Assembly: GCA_000310025.1 (NCBI GenBank)
Contig: FN649754.1
Coordinates: forward strand, 575,353 to 610,014
Source: Ectocarpus siliculosus
Taxonomy: Eukaryota; Sar; Phaeophyceae; Ectocarpales; Ectocarpaceae
DNA: 34,662 bases
Reading direction: 5' to 3'
Shown here: positions 22,459 through 33,600 of the stretch, in pieces
How positions within the stretch are numbered: position 1 is the first letter of the stretch
How the letters are laid out: the number at the start of each line of letters is the position of its first letter
The notes under the pieces: generated by a model
Told to the model about the DNA's origin: nothing
The model's database searches: none
Seen by the model: the letters and a program-made list of their open reading frames with translations, nothing else
Translations under genes and position numbers: made by a program

Positions 22459-23347
22459 CGCGGAAGACAGACTCGCCAGAAGTTCCGCAATGTATGCAAT
22501 GAAAACGCCACACAAGCCTCAAGGCGGCGTTTGAAGGGGCTAGGGCGTGGGGCGTGGGGCCACAGCGACGAGTCTGTGTTTTGCTATCTCTCGGTGTCCA
22601 CTGCGCCGACCTCCAATCTCGTCCAATCCCCGAGAACGCCGCAGATTTACCGTTTCACGTTTGTTTGTTTTTCGCGCGCGCCGAAGTCCTTCGGCGGCAC
22701 TGTGGGGGAATTCCTGCACACCCAATCAGCGAACAACCAAAACTGTAACGGTCGTCGTATTTATCGTTTTGTCGACGCTTCGACCAACCATCCTCACGAG
22801 GAGAGCGAGGGTGCGAACTGCTGCTGTACCGCAAGCACGTGCGAGTTGTCTGGGCACCTCACAGATCGCAATGGCCATGACTGCATCACAGGCGGAACAT
22901 CTGGTGCGTGGATCCTCTATGTTGCTGTGCCGTCGACAGTTGAATCCTCCCTGCTGGGGGCTCCGTCGCGTTTGTCAATATTCAAATGTCTTCAATAGTG
23001 CATGTACTGTAGTACACAGTAGCATTGGTAGCAACTGTGATGGCTAAATCACGTTTGTGCGGTACATCAATACACTCGTTGTTCGTCGTGTGGGTACTGA
23101 TTGAAAAAATGATATGTATAAAGTTTGACTGCAGAGAAAAACTGCAGTACAGCAACAATAGTCTAGCTGTTGAGAGGAACCAAGGAGAGGAGTCCGACCC
23201 AAACGATAGTCTACAGCATAGTCTGCTTGGTTATCGAACTACTACATCGCAAGGAGAAAAACCAGGCTTTAATTATCCGCGATTGTCTTCTACCATGAAC
23301 TGCAGCAGCGGCAGCAGCAGCGGTCACCACCTCACGGGCTACACCCA
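22459..23347. promoter_or_regulatory. Shared upstream region of two divergent genes
   Basis: The start codons of the EGF-like gene (minus) and the Sel1 gene (plus) are 889 bp apart, head to head. The interval must hold both 5' UTRs and probably both promoters. A CCAAT word followed by CAGC lies at 22722-22726. No TATA box is convincing. An in-frame TAA near 23269 precedes the Sel1 start. Confidence 0.45.
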
Positions 23348-26300
23348 ATGGTTCAGCCAGCAACAGGATCTGCACCTATGCGAGCCCTCCAGCTGCTGCG
23401 AGAATCACAACCGCTCCCAACACGCCGCCAGAGCGCGCCCACAACAATTCCGCTTCCAAGAGGTCCCCCTCCACCCCTACCGCTGATTGACAAATCGAGA
23501 TCTGTGGCAGGGGCAGGGCTGCAACCGGGGGCACAACCCCCGAGAAATCACCCAATGCTGGTCGGGAAACCTCCTCCCCCCGCGGCAAACCGCCCGCTAG
23601 CAGTGCTCGACGCGCTGGGAGGAGCACGGCGACACAGCACCGGAACCGTCCAAGGGGTGGCACCAAAACCCTTGATGCGACCGCCTCCGCCGCGAGGCCC
23701 ACGGCCACCTGCTTCATCCGGCGGGACGGGAACAATGGCGGCGATTTCACCCGACCCTTCCGCCGTAAGAGCGGAACCCAATCTACAGGCGGCTCGTCTG
23801 GATGCAGCACGGAGGAGGTCGAGCGAACTCAGGGCTCCCCCGCCAGGCCCCCCGCCGCCTGGGCGACGTCCATCGGATGCGGTACTGCTGCCGCCGGGGC
23901 CCGTTGAGAGGTTGTCGCCACCACATGGACCGCTGGTGCGCGCTGGGAGTGCCACTCCGAAAGCTCCAGTTGAAGCAGCGACGGCAACCGGGGCACCACC
24001 ATCACGAGCACCAGCACCAGCACCAGTACCAGAATCAGCACCCGCACCAGTACCAGCACCGGTACCAGCACCAGAAAAAAGCGAAGTAGCGAGGTCTGGG
24101 AGCTTCCAAGACTCTGGATCAACGGCATCTGCTTTGAGACAAGTCTCATTCTCCAAGTATAGAGGCCCGTCTAACAGTGGGGAGGCCAAAAAGTTGAGTG
24201 CCGACAGAGACAGCACCCAACAGTACACCGTGACCGCCGACGGCGGTGAAGCCGCGGGGGGCGCTGCGGCTGGTGCGGAGGCGGGCCATGCCGCTCATCA
24301 CCCTGGCAGAAGCAGCAGCAGCAGCAACGCTGCAACAGTCAACCCAAACCAGCCTCTACCGCAGCTGCAGCGGCGACGGCGGAGCTCGCAGAAGCTGAGC
24401 GGCCCGGGACGACCCACGCCTCCCCGCCCTCCTGGTAACCCGCCCCCTCGTTCGATCGACGAAATCCGGAGGTACTCCATCTCGAACGAGACCTCCAGCG
24501 GCTACAATTTCAGCCGCCGCATGAGCATGGTCGACCCCATCGGTGGCGGGGGTGGCGGCGGCGGCGGAGGCGGCGGCGGCGGACGCCCATCTTTGTCCGA
24601 CGCTGCTGCTACAAGTGAGAGCAGCGTCAACAACAACAGCAGCAGCATCAAGGACGAGACAGCCAGCAGCGGGGAGAGCAGAACAAGCCAGCCGTCCCCG
24701 GGAGGGCGGCCGGCCATCCTGTGGTACAACATGGGGGTCACCAAGCAGAAGGAGGGGAACATCGTGGGGGCGGTGGAGTGCTACGGGCGCGCGGCCAGGG
24801 ACGGGCACGCCAAGGCGCAGCACAACTTGGCTGCGATCTTCGAGAAGGGAATGCCGGGGGTGCTCAAAGATGACGCTGAGGCCGTGCGGTTGTTCCGACT
24901 GGCTGCGGAGCAAGGGCTGGCGGAGTCCTCCTACAGTCTGGCGATGCACCTCAAGTTCGGACTAGGTGAGATGGTTAATTCCTTTGGGTTTGTGTCTTCC
25001 GAAACGCGGTCGCATGGTCGGTGCCGTTCAACGCTTTCGTCTGCTGCGCCGCATACCGTGTGTGACGTGCGACAACTCGACATTAATGTACGTACCAATG
25101 CATTGCTCTGGCACGAGCACTGGCCTTGCTGCTTTTGGCGGGGCACCATGAAGTACTGCTGTCGCTGATGTGTTGTATCAGTGTGACGTACTCTAGGGGC
25201 GGCGAAGAGTGGGGGAAACCATGCGAGGAGACTTTAACGTTACCTTCGTAGACCAATATCAACTCCCGTAGCGCATAGCTTTCGTTCGTCTTGTGCCTTT
25301 ACTCCAACGTCGCGGATTGCCCTTGATGGAAAGCCGAGAGGTCGTCTGCGCTCGAGCGTCCGGGGCGTTTCTCTTCTTAGTAAAGGCATGAAGACAGTTT
25401 GTATATACTTGTGAAAATAATACATACCAGTGTTTTCGTTCAGCCTCAGCACCATCTAATTGTGCCTGTCCTTCTGAAAAGTGTGCCCATCGCGTGTGGT
25501 GCTGTCCTCGATGGCACATCAGGGATTCAGCAGGATGACGCGAAGTGCGTGTACTACCTGGAACAAGCTAGTGAGCAAGTGAGTTGGTGTTCGTGGTCTG
25601 GGTTAGACCGTGTCCCGGGAGTGTTTTCCCTTGTCGTACTCGTACCAGAGTGCCCGCCCCCTGTGATGATTGAGGCGCAGTATTGACTTGAAGCTGAGCC
25701 CAAACCAGGACCAACCAACGCGGCGTGTCCCAACCTACTCTTGGAAGACAAACCTCTTGAAAAACACAACTGGGGTGTTACGACACGTAGACGATTGCCG
25801 TTATAGAGTGTTTCGTCCACTCTCCACACCAGATATAGCTTCTCCTACGTCCCTTTGCACAGGTAGTTACCTTTGTCTTCCACGGTCGGCGCCTGATGCC
25901 TCCCCCAATGTCTTCAAACCCCGTCTGTGTTCACACCGTTGCCCGACTCGACAGGGCCTGGCGAAGGCAATGTTCAACTTGGGGCTCATGTACGAAAAGC
26001 GCCGCGGGGTTAGCTCGGACGCGCCAGAGGGGGACCTGCTGGAGGCCACCCGGGAGTGCTACGAAGCGGCTGCTGAGGCTGGGGTCACCAAGGCGATGGT
26101 GAGCCCGTTTTCTTGTGTTGTTTCAACGAAGTCAATGGCCAGCGCCTGTCGGTGTCCTCCCCGCGGCGGTTCTGTCCGTCGCTTACAGCTGTCTCTCCTG
26201 GACACAGCAAACACAACGACAGGCCTGTAGGCGTCTCGACAAAAGCACGACACACACCCGTTTTGAGTCTTCCCAGGTGCCCGTTTTTTTTAAATCGAAC

Positions 26301-28231
26301 CACATGTTGATGTCCCGTGTACCACCTCCCGTAGACAGGCATGCCGCCGTGGGAAAGGTTTTTCTTGATCATCTCCGTGAATCGTTGGTTGAATCGGCGT
26401 TCGACGCCCCACCGATCCCCCATCCCTGAACTCCCCCGCAGGTCAACTTGGGCGTGTTGTATCTGTCGGGACGGCTACCCGGACGGGAGCAGAGCGAGGC
26501 GCTAGGATGCTTCAAGATGGCAGCGGACCAAGGAGATTTGTCGGGTGCGTCTCGGGTCTGTGTGCTTCGACCACGTTTGTTGAAAATGGCGTGGCTGGTG
26601 GGTGTGAACAAGCACATGGAGGCGAAGAACCTGCCGAACCAGGGGTTCTTGCACGGAGACAAAATTGAGTTTGGAATGGGCGCGAAACTCGCCAATCCAG
26701 CGCGGTTGATATGGTCCATATATCTTGGTAGCACCCTGCCTAGCGTCTATCTCATAGAGGCACCGTTCAGCCTGTCAACACAAGAACATTATAATCTAAA
26801 CTGCCTAGACCCTGGTTCCCCGATGCCGCCAAGCGAAATAGAAAATAACAGTAAGAAGGGAAGGTGATAAACAAGAAAAATAATTTTCTACCCGGCGTGG
26901 TGCGCACGAGATGAGCAACCAACGAGGCTCATCAGATATCTGGAGGGATCTGGGTCTTGGTAATAGTAGCCAGGAGCATTCTAGTTCTGCCTCATCGTGT
27001 GATTGCATATTTCGCGACGAATCAGGTCGTGACGGAGTGGTACTCAACGTACTTCAACGCCGAAACATGATATTATCTTTTTCCATGTCACTTGGCCTCA
27101 ACAAAGGCACCTACAGCACCTACAGCACCTACAGCATCTACTGTCCATTATCCCCACCGCCTTTTCTGACCGCCGCTCAACCAACCGCTGTGCAGGGCTG
27201 TGGAACCTGGCTCTGTGCTACGAGCGAGGCGTCGGCGTGGCCAGAGACCCTCTGGCAGCACAGGCGCTACAGCAGCAGTGCAGGGACCGCGAAGCAGGCG
27301 GTAGGCGGCCGTCGGTCACCGGCGACCAGGCTGGACCCCTGGCCCCGCACCTAAGGCGGTCGTCAGATCCCTCGGCCTCCGCTATCCCCCCTCCAACAGC
27401 CGACAACGGCAACAATAACAAAGCCAACGGCAGCGAGAGCAAGATCAACGCGAGGCGAAGGTCGTCTGGACGGCGGTCGTCGTCCGTCCCTCTCGTTACC
27501 CCTCCCCCGCCGGAAGGAGCGCCGCCTCCTACGGCCACGAGAGGAAACCCCCGGGCTAACTCCCAAAACATCAGTCCGGAATCAGCAGCCGCCTCCGCGT
27601 CTAGGTAAACACCTACTGACCTCTGTCGGCGTAGGATGAGTCTACTCCCTTCGTTCGAATACAAAAGCAGATTTCCTGGCGTAAGTTGCCCCTCGCTTAC
27701 GGCATTTTCAAGATTTTGCTTTCCTTTGCCCTCCCCCCGAATCCTTACTCCGACGGCTTCGCCAGCGGTTTGATGTTGAATCCCCCCGAACGCCTCTTTG
27801 CACCCTGTCGCCACAGACGATCGTCTTCGCCGTCGAAGCAGCCGTACAAATATGTTCCGAAACGTGACGGACCACTCCCAACCGACACCACCGGCCGCCC
27901 GAGCACGAGCAGCAACAGCCAAGCGGCAGAGGGTCCAGCGGCGGGGGGGAAAATCGGGCGAAATAGTCAAGATATGCCCCAACAGGGGGCGGCCGACGAC
28001 GCCGCGAGTCCGACGGGGGCGCGGACCGGGGGGCCCGCATCTGCGCCCTGGATACCTCCCCCCCCCCGGGACCGAAAGAACAGCTTGCTGTTGAAGCCGA
28101 CGCCGCAGGCGATTGCTCGGGTCAAGGCGGCAGTGGAGCGGCGGAAGAAGCTACAGGCTGCCGCCGCGTCCGCCGCTCCAGCTACCGATGCGAGGAATCC
28201 CGACGGCTTGCCGACGGCAGCGGAGAGATAA
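23348..28231 (+). CDS. Sel1-like repeat protein with Pro/Ser-rich arms
   Basis: Exons: 23348-24965, 25523-25578, 25955-26098, 26442-26544, 27196-27604, 27817-28231. They join in frame to 914 residues with GT-AG introns (phases 1, 0, 0, 1, 2). Residues 1-455 are Pro/Ala/Ser/Arg-rich and likely disordered, with a PAP/PVP run (~residues 218-240) and a run of about 14 Gly (~residue 400). Residues ~457-670 form six Sel1-type repeats (e.g. YNMGVTKQKEGN, NLAAIFEKG, FNLGLMYEKRRGV, VNLGVLYLSG, WNLALCYERGVGV), each with the A..Y...A...G pattern; the four short middle exons lie within this block. The C-terminal ~245 residues are again Ser/Pro/Arg-rich, with a short Ala/Lys helix near the end. ATG 23348 is the first in-frame Met after a stop. 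Sel1 repeats are alpha-alpha scaffolds in ER-quality-control and signalling proteins. There is no signal peptide or membrane segment, so a cytosolic adaptor is inferred. Confidence 0.87.
23995..24075 (+). repeat. Coding ACCAGC/ACCAGT repeat
   Basis: An imperfect hexamer repeat inside the first Sel1-gene exon encodes alternating Pro-Ala and Pro-Val. It is probably length-variable. Confidence 0.8.
27107..27142 (+). repeat. 9-nt tandem repeat (CACCTACAG)
   Basis: Three and a half copies of GCACCTACA in the intron before the last Sel1 repeat exon, about 50 nt upstream of the acceptor. Confidence 0.8.
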
Positions 28232-30491
28232 AGCGGTTCCCTTTTAGAGGGCAACGCGATTTAGAGGTTGATAGGAGTACGTTGGGATGCGAGGAAAACC
28301 GTTGTTGGGGTATTTTACTACGGCATCATCATCAGTGGACTGAGCATACACGCTGACCCGAGCTTTCCAAGCAGTGAACTCGTACTCCGGAGTACGTGGT
28401 ACGTTCGTGGTGTAGAGGGATTGTTGCGTGGGTTGCCCGGCGCTTCGGCACTGCTTGGAGCTTGATAACAACCCACATTTAGTGGTCGACTACGTCGTGA
28501 AGTAAACCAAGAACACGAGGTAGCAATAATTTGTTGTCCTGCGTAGCAAAGTTTTTCCTTTTTGCTCTGAATGCTCCACGCTCGGTTGCATGGATTTCGA
28601 CCAGCATGGGCGAGTCCGGGGTTGATTGGTCGAGCATTGACTCAACTGCCCGGTTTTAGATAACATCTCAAGGACGCTAACTGTGCACACCCGTATCTTC
28701 ATCTGCCGAGACGCCATGAACTTGAAGGGATAGGAGTTGATTCGGTGATTGGGACTTCGGTGGATGGGCTCTGAAAACCCTTGGAGTCGTACCGAAACGA
28801 TACCAGATAAAAAAAACTTTTTGTCAGACACAGCGTCATACCCACGACAAAAAAATTTGGTAACTTCTAAAATCCTACCCAATTGTCCGAGACCCTGAAA
28901 TTGGTTGGAAGAGTTGGTATTGGGGTTTTGGGGCTCGAGTGTATGGGACTCTCGAAAACACTCGGGTCCGGTCCTCTGAAATGATTCCAGGTATTCCTCG
29001 GACTTGCTGTCTCGTACCCGCGACGCCCAAACCTGCCCAGTTTGACCGCGGTTCGACGTTTGTTGTCGACGATATTTCCGAGGGAAGACATCACGGCGCT
29101 CTGTTGTTTCATCTCAGCCCCATACAACCCCTCTTCTTTTGCAGCCACGACGCCAGCGACCTAATATAATGACCTCATTGCCGCCTTTTAGACACCCCAC
29201 ACTGTTTCAACCGAATTTTATCTTTGATGTTGTTGTGCTCCTCGTATGAGAGGGACTACCACATGGCACCGATAGTTCACGTGGAGGATGTGTTTCTTGA
29301 ATGGAAAGAATTGGGGCTTCTATTGGCCGAGGCAGACCTTCGGTCGACATCGTCGCCTCTCCTGCCGCTTTAACTTCGAGCCTTATTCTCAGTACGCCGC
29401 CGTTCAAGACATGCTGCGGGAAACTGATGACGATCAGCAACCTTGACTAGCGCCCCCATCCTCCGAACACAGGTGCTATGTTCACCTGCGTTCTATGCTG
29501 TAGTCTACCGCTTACGTGTGGGTGTATGGACAAGATGAACAACAACACATCACTCACTTCTAATTTGTTTCGCAACCCTTCGCTATCTGCCTGATCAGCG
29601 CGGAAACACATTAACCACCAAATGATTGTGGCGTCGGTAGGGTTGAAGCCTAAGAAGTCGTGAAAACCGAACCCGAAACCACCAGTTACACAGATTCTCC
29701 TGTTACCACTACCCCACGCTGGAGGCTGTGGGGCTGGGACACACTACAATATCTACCACATCATCACCGACGTTGACTCTTCAAACACTGTCCGACATTC
29801 CGATTTCGTGCTTCCGAGAGAAGGCAGCAAACTCACGTGGTTAGGTGATTTCACATATTTGTTTACCAACATCGACTATTGTATGAAACCACCTCCCTGG
29901 TTACCCAGCAGGGATCTCACACATCGCAATAAAATGGACAGACAAAATCCTCTCTTGCACGCATGCGACCAGGAGAGATAGCCGAGTAGGGGCGGGATTA
30001 GAAACGTTTCCGTTCCCACAAGCAAGGACGGGAATCATCTATGCCACACCTCTAACACAATAGGGCCGAACATTTTCACGACATCCTCGCCGCCGTACCA
30101 CAAGGCTATGAAACACGCCAGGCCTGACAGAAACAGCAGTGTACGCCAAAACCAACAAAGCAAGTATATTGTGCCGAAGTTCAGACTGAGGAATCAACAG
30201 TGAACCCATCGACCATTAACTCGTTCGCCGGGACACACCACCCCACATTTTGGTGAAAATCTTTCTCCTTGAGGGACGGCATGTGCATGGCACAACCTAC
30301 TTCTTCTCTTCGTTGTGGATGTCGTGAAGAATCTGCCATGTGTGTGCACGGGAACGAACGTTGGAAACGGAGGAGGCGGTATGATGAGAACAGACGTAGA
30401 AGATTTGTGATCGCGCTTGTGTACGGACCTGGTAGGAAGCGGAAACGTTGCTGCCATCGCACGTGTCTTTGCCTCTGGTGCTGACGAAGGT
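28232..30491. other. Region between the Sel1 and acetyltransferase genes
   Basis: Convergent intergenic stretch. It holds two diverged direct-repeat copies (28725-28860 and 28905-29060) and an ATG-less open frame at 29664-29981. Minus-strand frames at 28490-29440 and 30181-30495 are open for 75-130 codons but lack motifs. The 3' UTRs of both genes, and possibly the final acetyltransferase exon(s), must lie here. Confidence 0.45.
28725..29060. repeat. Diverged direct repeat, two ~135-155 nt copies
   Basis: The first copy reads AGTTGATTCGGTGATTGGGA, then GGATGGGCTCTGAAAACCCT and CATACCCACGAC. The second reads AGTTGGTATTGGGGTTTTGG, then GTATGGGACTCTCGAAAACA and CGTACCCGCGACG. Order and spacing are similar, identity only moderate. 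Confidence 0.45.
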
Positions 30492-30644
30492 TCATCGGTC
30501 CCTACAGATTACACACCAGAGATGATTCAGGTGAAAATGCATCGGTCGCTGCTAAATATACTACTGCTACCAAGACGGGAAGTAGGGTGATAGTTCTACA
30601 GCACGGTCCCCCCGTTTGCTCCCAGTCCGTCAACACACGCTTAC

Positions 30645-33600
30645 CATCAGGCTGGAGTGCTTTGCTCTTGCCAGCGTGCCGAACTGGTAGTTCTGACTTC
30701 TACACCAACCCAGAAATGCGTCTCTCGTCTTGAGCATCTGCGGAAGTTCGTGGGGAAACGCTACATTAGTTGGTCGCAGGACAATTTCCAGCATGTGTTC
30801 GACGCACGTTTTCATTCCATCACGCCCTGTCTCCTCACACCAATCATCCTACCGTTCACCTCTTTAGGTTAAATTTGGGGTCGCAACGCTTTCGATGCGA
30901 TATTGTTTTGGGGTGGGGATTCCGCCCCCAGCCGTTTTCGAAAATGACACGGAAGATACGGAAAATTCCATCAACACCGTCCAACATCACTGCATGCAAT
31001 CTATCGACAAGACAGGATTCTGCGGCTCCCTGGCATGGTGGAGGGGGTCAATTCAGTCAAAGGCCCCCGATCGGGGACAACAGGAAAGGCTTTTTCCCTT
31101 GCAGCGTTTTCCTTCCTCACCTCAGCGTAAGGTTTTCCGTCGCCCTTAGATCCTCCGCCTCCCTCACCGATCGTCTTGGAATACAAATCTTCTTGCTGAA
31201 AAAATTACGCGTTTCGTGAAACCAACAGTGGTGGGGCGGGGCGACCATTCCAGTGTAGTACAGTGGCAATGAAGAAATGATAGAGTTAACCAGCAGTAGA
31301 GCTAAAATTGCTGAGTCAGAAGCCATATCTGGCCCAATGCTTCAAGTGCTTCATAACAAGCAAACGAAACACCCCGATACTTGGTCGTTCGTCGTGCGTC
31401 GTCTGTTGAAGGCTCTGAGACGCACACCCAACCCATGGCGTTGAAACAACCTGAATTCTCTTCGACACAAGCACAAGCTCCTTCCAACCGGAGGCTACAA
31501 TGAAACCGTTGCTGACCTAGACAAAATAATTGAAGCGGACACGTTTCATCCAGGCTCGTCATGACAAGCGCCATTCGTTTCAACCTCAATGGTCGCATGT
31601 CGCACCTACTTGTGAGCTAACCCCAACCGTCAACCACGCCACATGTCGCTGAGTATCTGTCGCTGGTAGTGCGACTTCTCCGTGCTCTCACCTCTTCGTT
31701 GCCAGCCTTGCCGCTGGAGAGGGTAGCGTCAAAAAGCGAGTCCTTGTAGCGCTCAACAGTCTTCATCAACTTTAGGACCACGGGGTCGCAACCACCTGTG
31801 CAGACCAATCAGCGCTTGGAATCATTCAAGTAAGACAGACGATATGGGGTTCGTGGCACTAGCGGCAGATGAAGGAAGAGCCAAACGAAACGCAATGAGC
31901 GGCGCACTTTGACATACACCGCCTGCATGAGGCAGACGTTCGGAGGCGAAACGGGGCCTGCCACTACGAAAGCTGCCGGTCTGAGGTAAGCGTGTGGTTC
32001 ACTGTCTGTCGAGTGCCTCACGATGGACAACGCGTGGATGAATTGATTCTCAAACACCACTACGTAGCTCTGTAGCTCTGGCTCACCAGAGTCGGCGTCG
32101 CTTCCGTCAGCCACCTTCCTCTGAAGTGGTCGACAGCCCAGAGCATGGAAGGGATGGGCGCCAGGGACGGCATGGGAGCGAAAGAGCCGCAGTGGTTTGT
32201 CTAGCAGGCGCACAGAGAGTGGTAGCCTTGGTTTGACCACCGTGGGCGACGGTGCGAGAGAAGACGGTCTACCCCGAGCCTCTCGGGAGAGACAAAATGC
32301 CCGGAGAGAGGCACGAGCAGACACCAACACCTCTGACCCACGGCGGAGGTTTCGACATGAACGAACGTTTCATTTCCATTCAAGACGGCTCCACCTCTAT
32401 GTAGACGAGTGATTCTTCGCATTAAACCGGGCATACCTCCTTGTTCGGCCCCTGTTGGGCGGCGTCGCCCCCGAGTGCTCCATCACCCCCAGGACCTGAC
32501 GCGTCGGCTTGCTCAGTCCCCGCAGTGGACCCTCCAGAACCACGCGGCCCTCCCCAAGCCGCTGCGCCCCCGCCGACGGCGCACGGCATGACGGCCGACG
32601 CGGATCCTCCTCCTCCGTTGGTGGTACCGGCCCCCGCTGATGACGATGGAAGGACTGCAGCTCCTTTTTCGTCCCTTAGGGCCTCGGGTTCGACGGTGAC
32701 GTCGCATGTCCCCCGTGCTTCGGTTGCCGCGGGGGAAGAAGCCACCGGTTCTGGCGCATTCCCCTCCGTGGAGGGAAGGTCCCGAACTTCCTTCGGTGCC
32801 CCAGGCACTCTCCACCCCGGTAGTAGCCGCCGCCGCCGACGGCGACTTCTCCAGTTCTTTTGGAAAGATGTTGCCACGGGGGGGGGTAAGTAAGGGCGCA
32901 CGAGCAGGGTCAAGGGTGGGAAGAGGCGTGATCAATGGGTTGAACCTGTTGAAAAACGCTTTGACTTGATTCCTCCGCGTTTTCAGTGGTGTTCTCGTTA
33001 GAAGCGAATGAGCGACCTCAACCGGCGAACGCAGGATCGCTTGCGCATAAAAGCTTGCGGATTGAATGAACACAATACCGTAAGATCTTTCGCGCGTCTA
33101 GTGTTCGTTTCCCTCCCGAGGCCTACTTCGCGCCGCAGGATCATGGGGCAAAGTGCATGCAATAGCAAATCATTTTGATACTATAGAAGCCAAAACCAAG
33201 TCGTTTGACTAGTCAGCGCTGACTTGCCTATTTAGTGGCTTGATTTTGGCTTCAATATAAGTTGTCCATGGGGTCCTAATGACCCGACACTCTCACTTCG
33301 AGGGAGTTTCGGCTTCTAAGCACGGTTTGGTTATGGTTGTTCTTCTAAGGCTCTGGATACAGTATCTCTGCCCTCCCCGGCAGCTGCTTCGGGGAACCGG
33401 TAAAACAATTTGTTGCGGGTCGTAACCGCTAGGGTAAACCAGATATCAGCCCTTGGTCTGCTCACCTCCTCGAAAATGGTTTCCGCTTTATCAGGCCAGA
33501 GGAAACCCGGCAAATACGGCAGCCGTTGTGCTACCTTCTTCGGCTCGTTGCCAATGCGCTCGAAAAGGTTGCCATAGCCTGCGATGTACCCTCGCTCCAG

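Noticed and set aside
24356-24949. Minus-strand open frame of 197 codons
   Set aside because: Antisense to the Sel1 repeats and poly-Gly region of a well-supported exon.
32513-33073. Minus-strand open frame of 186 codons overlapping the acetyltransferase insert
   Set aside because: It ends in a stop before the donor at 32436 and cannot join the neighbouring acetyltransferase exons in phase; the other frame can.
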